Positions 51,581-59,621 of a DNA stretch of 64,000 nucleotides are shown piece after piece; within the stretch, counting starts at the first letter, position 1; every line of letters begins with the position of its first letter. The stretch is from JAUZOB01 sp963692465. GTDB taxonomy: Bacteria; Bacteroidota; Bacteroidia; Bacteroidales; Prolixibacteraceae. The notes below the pieces were generated by a model that was not told the origin of the DNA, made no database searches, and worked only from the letters and a program-made list of their open reading frames with translations. The position numbers were made by a program, and so were the translations under genes. The DNA is taken from assembly GCA_963692465.1 (NCBI GenBank), contig OY829943.1:1488001-1552000 (forward strand), given 5' to 3'.

Positions 51581-52312
51581 TTAGTTCTTTTCAAGAGATT
51601 CTTCAGCAAGCATCTGTTCTTTCAGTTCCTGAAGTTCACCATTTCGCTTATCAAAAAATATCTTCCCGTCTTTTAAATGGATAATACGATCAGTTCGCAG
51701 TGCAATATCATGTTCATGAGTTACGATAATCACCGTAATTCCTTCTTTGTTAATTTCCCGCAATAAATCCATAACCTCATAGGAAGTTTCTGTATCAAGA
51801 GCACCCGTCGGTTCATCAGCTAAAATAACCTGAGGTTTAGCTACAATAGCCCTTGCAATGGCAATTCGCTGTTTCTGTCCGCCCGAAAGTTCGTTCGGCA
51901 TATGATAAGCCCAGTCTTTTAACCCCAGACGGTCGAGATAATCCAAAGCAATTGCATTTCTTTTCCGACGACTGATTCCTTTATAATAAAGAGGGAGTGC
52001 TACATTCTCCATCGCATTCTTAAAAGAAATAAGATTAAAGGACTGGAAAATAAAGCCAATCATCTCATTTCTCACCATAGCAGCCTTCGTTTCGGACATC
52101 TTTCCGATAAGTTTTCCATTCAGATGATAGGTTCCCTCATCATAATTATCCAAAATTCCAAGAATGTTTAAGAGAGTCGACTTACCCGAACCGGAAGACC
52201 CCATTATGGAAGCGAATTCACCTGCTTCAATCTGAAGATCAATTCCTTTCAGAACATGCAGTTCGTTCTTGCCATTAAAATAGGATTTGTGAATTCCTTT
52301 TAAATCAATCAT
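51581..52312 (-). CDS. ABC transporter ATP-binding protein (MacB/LolD type)
   Basis: The 243-residue ATPase has Walker A GSSGSGKSTLLN, the Q-loop in GFIFQSFNLI, the signature LSGGQKQRIAIARA, Walker B VILADEPTGALD and the switch His in IVTHEHD. The LSGGQ-flanking and PTGALD forms are those of the MacB/LolD/FtsE group. It is the first gene of the minus-strand unit ATPase, permease, permease, adaptor and TolC. The 150-base gap upstream to the DUF6427-like gene contains only a one-mismatch -7 element near 52350. Identification is secure. Confidence 0.95.
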   Translation of the reverse strand: MIDLKGIHKSYFNGKNELHVLKGIDLQIEAGEFASIMGSSGSGKSTLLNILGILDNYDEGTYHLNGKLIGKMSETKAAMVRNEMIGFIFQSFNLISFKNAMENVALPLYYKGISRRKRNAIALDYLDRLGLKDWAYHMPNELSGGQKQRIAIARAIVAKPQVILADEPTGALDTETSYEVMDLLREINKEGITVIIVTHEHDIALRTDRIIHLKDGKIFFDKRNGELQELKEQMLAEESLEKN

Positions 52313-52463
52313 AATCCCGATGGTATTTCAGAAGCAAATATTTATTGCCTTTATTATAATAGACTTCCAAAACATCAATTCGTTACAGTAAAAACAAAAC
52401 CTTTTTCAGATTTTTCTTACCATAAAATTCAAAAACGGCAAAATATAAGAGATAATACGGAAT

Positions 52464-53444
52464 TTAAACAAATTGTAGCGTAATAACCATAGCGATCAGG
52501 AGGGTAAAAAATAACTCTCCCCAAAACTTACTTTTTATCCCGACAAAAAGATTCCCTATCACAAAAGACAACGGAATTGCAAGAATAATAGCTAATCCTT
52601 CCGTCACCACCGGAAATATTGCAATTGCTGCAATCGTTAAAAGAAACAGCCAGAAAAAACACTTAAAATATCGTCTGGAACTATTCCGCTTCTCCTCATA
52701 TTGCCGGATTAACACAAAACTTCCCCAGATAGTCAGGAACAAAATATATCCAAGGAATATCTCAATACGGATATCTTTAAAGAAAATGGGACCGGGAACT
52801 AGAATATTCTGAACAACTAAATCATATAGATGTTGAATGTTTCCTACCGAATAATAATAGACAGCAGCATATAGCCATGGAATAGCTACTCCCAGAAGAA
52901 TCAGAACCGGATTTCGCCAACTCATCGATTTCTGTACAATATAGAAACCAACAAAAACAAATGGAAGTAAAAAGATGATCGGGAAATAGAACAAACTTCC
53001 GATTGCCAGAAACATCCCGGCAAGAAAAGTCCGGTTCAGCGAACTGCTGTTATAAGAATCAAAAATTTTCTCAATACACAATAGAAAAAAGATCGTTGCA
53101 AAGTATACCGGATGGAAACTCAAAAGATGATAAAAACCGGCTGCAATTAACACAAAAAGAATCCCTGGCAAATGAGACCGGTTCTTCATAAATCCATACC
53201 GATAATTAATCCTCAGAATAAACAGGGTAATAACCACATACAAAATTAATGATACCCCCTTTGCCACAAAAATATTGGTACTTAAACACTGATACAACGC
53301 GGTAAAAAGAGGCATCGCATTCTCTCCCTTATAAAAGACGTAAGGTTCCGGAGAAATCAGAGCCTTGCTCCATAATAAGATTCCCACCAACGGAATTAAG
53401 ACAAATAACGAAACACTCCTTGAGCGAAATAAACGAAGTAACAT
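52464..53444 (-). CDS. Polytopic membrane protein, DUF6427-like
   Basis: The 326-residue protein has about nine or ten hydrophobic helices and few charged loops. Its start (MLLRLFRSRSVSLFVLIPLVGILLW) and middle part GFYHLLSFHPVYFATIFFLLCIEKIF fit the Bacteroidota-specific DUF6427 group, which looks like the membrane core of GT-C glycosyltransferases. The catalytic loop Asp/Glu motif of a GT-C enzyme is not evident, so transferase activity is not claimed. It starts 4 bases after purD and must be co-transcribed with it, the deacetylase and the GT117-type gene. A role in the cell envelope is possible by context only. Confidence 0.78.
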   Translation of the reverse strand: MLLRLFRSRSVSLFVLIPLVGILLWSKALISPEPYVFYKGENAMPLFTALYQCLSTNIFVAKGVSLILYVVITLFILRINYRYGFMKNRSHLPGILFVLIAAGFYHLLSFHPVYFATIFFLLCIEKIFDSYNSSSLNRTFLAGMFLAIGSLFYFPIIFLLPFVFVGFYIVQKSMSWRNPVLILLGVAIPWLYAAVYYYSVGNIQHLYDLVVQNILVPGPIFFKDIRIEIFLGYILFLTIWGSFVLIRQYEEKRNSSRRYFKCFFWLFLLTIAAIAIFPVVTEGLAIILAIPLSFVIGNLFVGIKSKFWGELFFTLLIAMVITLQFV

Positions 53445-53448
53445 GCTA

Positions 53449-54720
53449 TTATTTCAAATCAAAACCAATATCACGACGGAAATATTTCCCCTTAAAAGAA
53501 ACCGTCGTAGCATTCTTAAAAGAATTTTCCAAAGCTTCCTGCTGTGTCTTTCCATAAGAACTGACCGCAATAACCCGACCTCCGGAAGTAACAACCTGCC
53601 CTTCCTTTAAAGAGGTTCCTGCATGAAAGAGAAAACTCCCTTTTACCTCACCGAATCCGGTTATCACTCTGCCTTTCGGATAACTCCCGGGATACCCCTC
53701 CGAGACCAACATCACAGAGCAAACATATTGCGGATCAATATCAAGCTGCCGTTTGTCAAGATCACCATCGGCAACTCCCTCAAGCAGATCAACAAAATCC
53801 GATTTTATACGCGGCATAACCGATTCCGTCTCAGGATCGCCCATTCTCACGTTATATTCAATCACATACGGATCGCCCTTCACATTGATCAAGCCAAAGA
53901 ATATAAATCCTTTATATTGGATTTTCTCTTCCTGTAAACCCTCAATGGTCGGTTCAATAATACGTTGGATAATCTTCTCTCTGAATATGGAATCGACAAA
54001 AGAAACAGGACTCACCGAGCCCATTCCTCCGGTATTCAATCCGGTATCTCCCTCACCGACTCTTTTATAATCTTTTGCCTCGGGGAGTAACTTATAATGT
54101 TGTCCGTCGGTCAGGACAAAAACAGAGCACTCTATCCCCGAAAGAAATTCCTCAATCACAACCCGAGCGCTAGCCTGGCCAAACATTCCACCCAACATTT
54201 CTTTCAAAGAAGCTTCCGCTTCTTTCAAATTCGAAAGAATGAGCACTCCTTTACCAGCAGCCAAACCATCAGCCTTCAGCACATAAGGAGCATCCAATCT
54301 GCGAAGGAAAGCAATTCCTTCTTCCAGATTGTCGCCCGTAATCGTTTTATAGCGGGCAGTCGGGATATGATATTTATTCATGAAAGCCTTGGCAAAATCC
54401 TTACTCCCTTCAAGCTGAGCACCAACCTTGTCCGGACCGATTACGGCAACAGACTTAAGCTGATCGTCAGCTCGGAAAAAGTCAGAAATTCCTTCTACCA
54501 ACGGGACCTCCGGACCAACCACAACAATACCAATATGATGGTTCAGAACCGCCTTTTTGATCCCCTCAAAATCAGAGACACCAATAGGCAGATTAATCCC
54601 AACATTCACAGTTCCGGCATTTCCCGGGGCCAAAAATAATTGATCTACTTTACGACTCTGGCTAATTTTCCATGCCATCGCATGTTCTCGCCCTCCTGAA
54701 CCAACAATTAAGATATTCAT
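53449..54720 (-). CDS. purD: Phosphoribosylamine--glycine ligase
   Basis: PurD (GAR synthetase) joins glycine to phosphoribosylamine in the second step of purine synthesis. The ATP-grasp protein starts MNILIVGSGGREHAMAWKI. Further signatures are KDFAKAFMNKYHIPTARY, PYVLKADGLAAGKGVLI, and the metal site IEYNVRMGDPETE, with LNTGGMGSVSP between them. The length is 423 residues from the ATG at 54718-54720; an in-frame TTG at 54726 is a less likely start. It is the third gene in a four-gene unit that otherwise looks envelope-related. Identification is secure. Confidence 0.96.
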   Translation of the reverse strand: MNILIVGSGGREHAMAWKISQSRKVDQLFLAPGNAGTVNVGINLPIGVSDFEGIKKAVLNHHIGIVVVGPEVPLVEGISDFFRADDQLKSVAVIGPDKVGAQLEGSKDFAKAFMNKYHIPTARYKTITGDNLEEGIAFLRRLDAPYVLKADGLAAGKGVLILSNLKEAEASLKEMLGGMFGQASARVVIEEFLSGIECSVFVLTDGQHYKLLPEAKDYKRVGEGDTGLNTGGMGSVSPVSFVDSIFREKIIQRIIEPTIEGLQEEKIQYKGFIFFGLINVKGDPYVIEYNVRMGDPETESVMPRIKSDFVDLLEGVADGDLDKRQLDIDPQYVCSVMLVSEGYPGSYPKGRVITGFGEVKGSFLFHAGTSLKEGQVVTSGGRVIAVSSYGKTQQEALENSFKNATTVSFKGKYFRRDIGFDLK

Positions 54721-54755
54721 GAACAAATAAAATTATCAATCATCATTACCAAATA

Positions 54756-55454
54756 TTAAGCCCACTTCTGAATCAGCCCGTCCTTGAACTTAACCAACTT
54801 GCCAAAATTAGTGTCGGTATACAGATTCCGTACTTTCTCAAACTCAATCGTACGAAATTCATATCCCTGAGCCTTCAAAACATGAATCACCTTCGGAAGC
54901 GTCTTGAATAGATTATTTTCAGCCTTCAACGAATCGTGAAAAGTAATAATCGATCCGGGTCTTACGTATTTTAAAACATTCTTCAGACATTCCTTAGGCG
55001 AAACAGCAGGATTATAGTCACAACTAATAACATCCCACATAACTATTTTATACCTTCTGCTAAGGTATTTATACTGTGCCCGACGCAACCATCCGTGGGG
55101 AGGTCTGAAAAGATCACTCCCGATAAGCTGATTCGCCTTTTCTACATTCTCATAATAATTCCGATTCCCCATTCTCAGTCCCTGTACATGATTGTAGGTG
55201 TGATTTCCAACCATATGTCCATCTTTCAGAACCTGAGCAAAGATCTCCGGATGTTTAGCAACATTCTCTCCCACGCAAAAGAATGTTGCAGGCACATTTT
55301 CCTCACGAAGTAATTGGAGAACACGTGGAGTAACTTCAGGAATCGGTCCGTCATCAAAAGTCAGATAAATATCTTTCCCCGAATTCGGAACAGTCCATAC
55401 TGCTGCCGGAAACCAATTGGTTATCCATGATGGTAAATGTACCTGTAACTTCAT
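54756..55454 (-). CDS. Polysaccharide deacetylase (NodB homology) family protein
   Basis: The CE4/NodB fold is recognised by the motif 1 Asp-Asp in IYLTFDDGPIPEVTPRVL and motif 2 HxxxH in VGNHTYNHVQGL. Further conserved positions are DLFRPPHGWLRRAQY (motif 3) and SIITFHDSLKAENNL (motif 5 His). The length of 232 residues is compact. No clear signal peptide is seen, but the first 25 residues are moderately hydrophobic and may act as an anchor. It would remove N-acetyl groups from a glycan such as peptidoglycan or an exopolysaccharide; the substrate is not known. It begins 3 bases after the GT117-type gene, so the two are coupled in one transcript. Confidence 0.92.
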   Translation of the reverse strand: MKLQVHLPSWITNWFPAAVWTVPNSGKDIYLTFDDGPIPEVTPRVLQLLREENVPATFFCVGENVAKHPEIFAQVLKDGHMVGNHTYNHVQGLRMGNRNYYENVEKANQLIGSDLFRPPHGWLRRAQYKYLSRRYKIVMWDVISCDYNPAVSPKECLKNVLKYVRPGSIITFHDSLKAENNLFKTLPKVIHVLKAQGYEFRTIEFEKVRNLYTDTNFGKLVKFKDGLIQKWA

Positions 55455-55457
55455 TCC

Positions 55458-58400
55458 TTACTGAATTGCAGCATATATCTTATAATACCGGTCAAATCGG
55501 CTCATAATATCCGAAGCCAGTTTGGTTTGTTTCGTTTTATCTGCAAAAGTTCCCAGCTCACGCAATAAAAACATGTTTGTCTGAATCTCCGAATCAACTG
55601 ATTTTACAAATCGGGGATCAAGCGACAAATAATAATCTAACTCCTGAGAGAAGGTGTTAACAATCTCATGAGAATAAGCATTGGCTTTTCCATAAGCACC
55701 TGCTTTAAAATAGCTCTCTGCCAGTTTCACCGAGAAGAAATCATGAGGTACTTTAGACGTCGGAATAAGATAAATACACCGGTCAATAACCTTTACTGCT
55801 TTATCTTTCTGTCCCTCTTCGGATAATGCATCTGCTAATCTTGCAAACAGATTCCGGATGTTTGAAGCCATACGGCGATGATTCTCATCCAGATAGACCT
55901 TCGGAGAATTCATATTTCCCCATTTGAAGCGTTCCATTAGATTTTTATACATCACAGCAGTATTTACACTACCCACTTCGGTCTCGTCTTTCACTCCGGC
56001 ATCAATTGGAACAACCCGATAAGCAAATCCTTCTGCCCGGAAATAACGGTCAAGGCCAAGATACTTTTCAGATCCAACAGTCGTTGCAAAATAAATAGGA
56101 CGCTTCCAACCCGAATTAGCTAAAAGATCGAAAATCATCAGTTCGTCTTTCGACAAATACTGTTTGTCATGGGGAAGCAGAATCAACATGTCTTTGACCA
56201 GTTTTGCCGAATCCTGCGGCGCAACAACGTGGTTCGCAACAATTGCATTCCGGTCAATCGGGATAGCAAAATTCCGTGTCGGCAGGTAGGCTGCATTATT
56301 AGCCTGGGCCAGTTTCGTTTGCGGATCATCGCTCAATACAAAGCTAATAGCATCCGATAATCCGACTGCACCTTTAACCCGTGGATCATCCAAAAGATAT
56401 ACCACATCGCGTTTCCCACCATCAAGATATTGGTCTCGTTTTAATGAGAATGGAACCGGTTCAGACAGATAAGCCTTTTGCTTCATCTGATCAATATACC
56501 AGTCCGTCTGTAAATAGCTGAGATTACAAACCCGAACGTCTGTTCTTATTCCTTCCACTTCCTGAGCATACCAGAGCGGGAACGTATCATTATCTCCATT
56601 GGTAAAAATAATCGCATTCGGAGCACAACTTTCCAGATAATCAGCACCCAGATCCCGACAAACATAACGGCCGGAACGGTCATGATCATCCCAATTCTGA
56701 TTAGCCATCAATATTGGGACACAGAAAAGGGACAATACAGTCGCAATAATCGGAGATGCCACTCCCGGTGCTATTTTTTGTAGCAGTTTAACCACGGCCA
56801 ATACTCCCAGTCCAATCCATATCGCAAAGGCATAAAACGAACCTGCAAAAGCATAATCTCTTTCCCTCGGTTGCAATGGATACTGGTTCAGATAAAATAC
56901 AATCGCAATCCCCGTCATAAAGAAAAGGAGGAAAATAACCCAGCAATCGTGCTTCCCTCTTCTTCCTGAATTAAACTGATATAAGATTCCCAAAAGTCCC
57001 AGCAAGAGCGGGAGGAAGAAATAACGATTTCTTCCGGGATTATTCAAATACTTATCCGGTAATCTATCCTGCGGACCCAATCGCATCGAATCGATAAAAT
57101 TAATTCCACTGATCCAGTTTCCGCTAAGAATATCTCCTTGTCCCTGAATATCATTCTGTCTCCCGGCAAAATTCCACATAAAATAACGGAAATACATGAA
57201 ATTCAACTGATAGTTAAGGAAGAACCGGAAGTTATCCCCAAAAGTAGGAAGCTCAAGTGTTTCAGGCTGTCCATCCGCACCGGTATGAGTAACTTTTCTC
57301 CCTACAAAATTCGACCATTTCTTGTACTCCGCAAGATGATGCGGATCAGGACTCCACATACGTGGGAAGATGGTCGTGAAGTTCGAATCATAATTCGGAA
57401 TTTGCTGCGTATTAACAAGTTTGTATTTTCCATTCTCCTGTGTATAAATATTTTTCCCTTGAGTATAAGGGGTTTCTGCATCCAACGGAGAATTATAATA
57501 TTGTCCCGTAATTAGCGGACTGTCACCATATTGTTCACGGTTAAGGTAATACAACAAAGAATAAACATCATCCGGATCATTCTCATTCATCGGCAGATTA
57601 GCCGAGGCACGGATAAGAATCATCGAATAAGAGGAATATCCAATCATAACCACCATGATACATAAAAGGATGGTATTCCAGATAGCCATCTTCTTTTTCA
57701 TGGTATACCTTACGCCCCAGACCAGAACCCCTGCAACCAGAACAACAAAGAAAAGCAATCCTGAATTATAAGGCAATCCGAAACCATTAACGAACATATA
57801 TTCCAAAGAAGTTGCCAGTTTAAACACGCCCGGCATGATTCCGTAAAGAATCGCGGCGACAATCAGGGCTGATAAAACAAATGCAGCAACAAGACCTTTC
57901 CGGGTCGGAGTAAACTTGCGATAATAAAAGATGAAAACAATAGCCGGAATAGCAAGAAGGTTCAGAAGATGAACCCCGATTGAAATTCCAATCATCAGAA
58001 AGATAAAGATGAGCCACCTGTTTGCATACTTTTCATCCGCTATCTGCTCCCATTTTAGAATAGACCAGAAAACGATAGCCGTTATAAGCGATGACGTTCC
58101 GTAAACTTCTGCCTCAACAGCAGAAAACCAGAAAGTATCAGAAAAGGTATAAGCTAAAGCACCGACTAATCCTGCGCCCAAAATCGAAATCAACTGATTA
58201 CGATCGGGATTTGTCCCTTCTTTTACCAGAATCTTTTTAGCGAAATACGTAATCGTCCAGAATAAGAACATGATCGTAAAAGCACTGGCCAATGCGGACA
58301 GGATATTAATCATCCTGGCATTCATGGCCGGATTACTGGTAAACAACGTAAAGAAACGCCCCAATATCATGAAAAACGGGTTTCCGGGAGGATGTCCCAC

Positions 58401-58541
58401 TTCCAGTTTAGTTGCAGTAGTGATAAACTCAGGGCAATCCCAAAAACTTGCCGTCGGTTCAATCGTCAACAGGTATACCACAGCTGAGATCGCAAATGCA
58501 ACCCAACCAAAGATATTGTTCAAAAACTTATAACTTTTCAT
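55458..58541 (-). CDS. DUF2723 membrane protein (GT117-type glycosyltransferase family)
   Basis: This 1027-residue protein opens with about ten or more transmembrane helices (1-310). It has the DUF2723 signature near the start: YLLTIEPTASFWDCPEFITTATKLEVGHPPGNPFF, in which the DCPE acidic pair is the GT-C-like catalytic site. A soluble region of about 180 residues is inserted (330-510), then more helices, and finally a periplasmic half with TPR-like helices (SEEGQKDKAVKVIDRCIYLIP). The family is confined mostly to Bacteroidota and is listed by CAZy as a membrane glycosyltransferase, as far as I recall; protein O-glycosylation has been proposed. It heads the operon with the deacetylase, purD and DUF6427. 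Paired palindromes overlap its promoter. Confidence 0.9.
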   Translation of the reverse strand: MKSYKFLNNIFGWVAFAISAVVYLLTIEPTASFWDCPEFITTATKLEVGHPPGNPFFMILGRFFTLFTSNPAMNARMINILSALASAFTIMFLFWTITYFAKKILVKEGTNPDRNQLISILGAGLVGALAYTFSDTFWFSAVEAEVYGTSSLITAIVFWSILKWEQIADEKYANRWLIFIFLMIGISIGVHLLNLLAIPAIVFIFYYRKFTPTRKGLVAAFVLSALIVAAILYGIMPGVFKLATSLEYMFVNGFGLPYNSGLLFFVVLVAGVLVWGVRYTMKKKMAIWNTILLCIMVVMIGYSSYSMILIRASANLPMNENDPDDVYSLLYYLNREQYGDSPLITGQYYNSPLDAETPYTQGKNIYTQENGKYKLVNTQQIPNYDSNFTTIFPRMWSPDPHHLAEYKKWSNFVGRKVTHTGADGQPETLELPTFGDNFRFFLNYQLNFMYFRYFMWNFAGRQNDIQGQGDILSGNWISGINFIDSMRLGPQDRLPDKYLNNPGRNRYFFLPLLLGLLGILYQFNSGRRGKHDCWVIFLLFFMTGIAIVFYLNQYPLQPRERDYAFAGSFYAFAIWIGLGVLAVVKLLQKIAPGVASPIIATVLSLFCVPILMANQNWDDHDRSGRYVCRDLGADYLESCAPNAIIFTNGDNDTFPLWYAQEVEGIRTDVRVCNLSYLQTDWYIDQMKQKAYLSEPVPFSLKRDQYLDGGKRDVVYLLDDPRVKGAVGLSDAISFVLSDDPQTKLAQANNAAYLPTRNFAIPIDRNAIVANHVVAPQDSAKLVKDMLILLPHDKQYLSKDELMIFDLLANSGWKRPIYFATTVGSEKYLGLDRYFRAEGFAYRVVPIDAGVKDETEVGSVNTAVMYKNLMERFKWGNMNSPKVYLDENHRRMASNIRNLFARLADALSEEGQKDKAVKVIDRCIYLIPTSKVPHDFFSVKLAESYFKAGAYGKANAYSHEIVNTFSQELDYYLSLDPRFVKSVDSEIQTNMFLLRELGTFADKTKQTKLASDIMSRFDRYYKIYAAIQ

Positions 58542-58570
58542 TCGTTAAAATTTTTCTTAATGCTATCTCT

Positions 58571-58603
58571 ATTTTGCAAATAGTAAATTTCATTTTGCAA
58601 ATA
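58571..58603. promoter_or_regulatory. Two identical TTTGCAAA palindromic sites, possible operators
   Basis: ATTTTGCAAATA occurs twice (58571-58582 and 58592-58603) with exactly 21 bases from repeat to repeat, two turns of the helix. Each contains the perfect palindrome TTTGCAAA. The right copy overlaps a predicted -7 element (TATATTTG on the minus strand, 58598-58605) and the left copy falls just downstream of the expected start of transcription of the GT117-type gene. This is the layout of a repressor site, but no regulator is known. Confidence 0.45.
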
Positions 58604-58605
58604 TA
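58598..58605 (-). promoter_or_regulatory. Predicted -7 element for the GT117-type gene operon
   Basis: The minus strand reads TATATTTG, matching TAnnTTTG, 57 bases ahead of the ATG at 58541. The -33 element is not clear. It shares bases with one of the TTTGCAAA sites. Confidence 0.5.
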
Positions 58606-58703
58606 TGTATTTGTGGGTATAGCGGTTTAATATTTTTTGATTTAACATTCAAAAAGCGCACTCGTCATGTCATTAGTTCGTGGATGAGGGATAAAAACCA
58701 CTT

Positions 58704-59594
58704 TTATCGATGCAATTCAACAAATTCACGTCCCGGATATTGAGCCCTGAATGTTTCGAGACACCCCCGATCAGCCAGCGTCACAAAACACGATCTGCCA
58801 TCCGGTCCCCCGAAAGTAATATTCGAAGGTTCTTTTCCTTTCAAAATAATTTCGTCAATGATTTTCCCCTGTGGAGAGATTACCGCAATAGTCCCTTTAT
58901 CGTAACGAGTCAAATAAAGATTTCCTTTTTTATCACAGCGCATTCCATCCATCCCGTAATCATCAAACTTCACAAATAACACCTTATGCGAGATTGAACC
59001 ATCCGATTGAATCGAATAACGCCATATCCGGCGCTGAAACGATTCATTGACATAAAGAAATTTCCCATCAGGACTGACTTCGATTCCATTAGTGGTCCCC
59101 ATGTGACTCTCAAGAAGCCGGATCTGATGATCCGGACCAATCATCCATAACTGTCCGGTATTATCTTTCCAATTCGGGTCACTTACATAAAGAATCCCCC
59201 GGGGAGAGATCGCCAGATCGTTCGGCTGACTCATTCGATTCTCATGAGCCAACACCGTTGCGTTTGCCTCTCCTGCCCGGATAATTAATATATTATGCTT
59301 CGTGTAATCGGCAATGTACATATTACCGGATCGGTCAAAACGAATCCCGTTACCAATACTTCCTTCCGGCAATTCACAAAACACACTGCATTTTCCATCG
59401 GGAGTAACTTTTCCAATCGTACCGTCTTTCTTAAAATTAACCACAAAGAGATTGCCGTTACGATCAACAGCCGGTCCCTCTATTCCCTTGGTAAATGACC
59501 ATTCCGAAGTAAAGTCCGAACTATGTCGCGGCCCCCGGGCAAACCCGTTACTCATCAAACTCAGGAATAGGATAAAGACGAAAAATTTATTCAT
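58704..59594 (-). CDS. Secreted SMP-30/gluconolactonase/LRE-family protein
   Basis: A signal peptide of about 20 residues (ending GFARG) precedes a six-bladed beta-propeller. The SMP-30 pattern is visible: GPAVDRNGNLFVVNF, FDRSGNMYIADYTKHNIL, a YVSDPNWKDNTGQLW blade and TNGIEVSPDGKFLYVNE with metal-binding Asn. The DDYGMDGMRCDKKGNLYLTRYDKG blade supplies the catalytic Asp. The family includes gluconolactonases and other lactonases, so a sugar-lactone substrate in the periplasm is likely but unproven. It lies 27 bases after the M1 peptidase gene and is the last gene of that strand's group. The 160-base gap beyond 58541 holds only the operator-like repeats. Confidence 0.9.
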   Translation of the reverse strand: MNKFFVFILFLSLMSNGFARGPRHSSDFTSEWSFTKGIEGPAVDRNGNLFVVNFKKDGTIGKVTPDGKCSVFCELPEGSIGNGIRFDRSGNMYIADYTKHNILIIRAGEANATVLAHENRMSQPNDLAISPRGILYVSDPNWKDNTGQLWMIGPDHQIRLLESHMGTTNGIEVSPDGKFLYVNESFQRRIWRYSIQSDGSISHKVLFVKFDDYGMDGMRCDKKGNLYLTRYDKGTIAVISPQGKIIDEIILKGKEPSNITFGGPDGRSCFVTLADRGCLETFRAQYPGREFVELHR

Positions 59595-59621
59595 ACTGAC
59601 TTTTGAGATTACATTTTTTCA

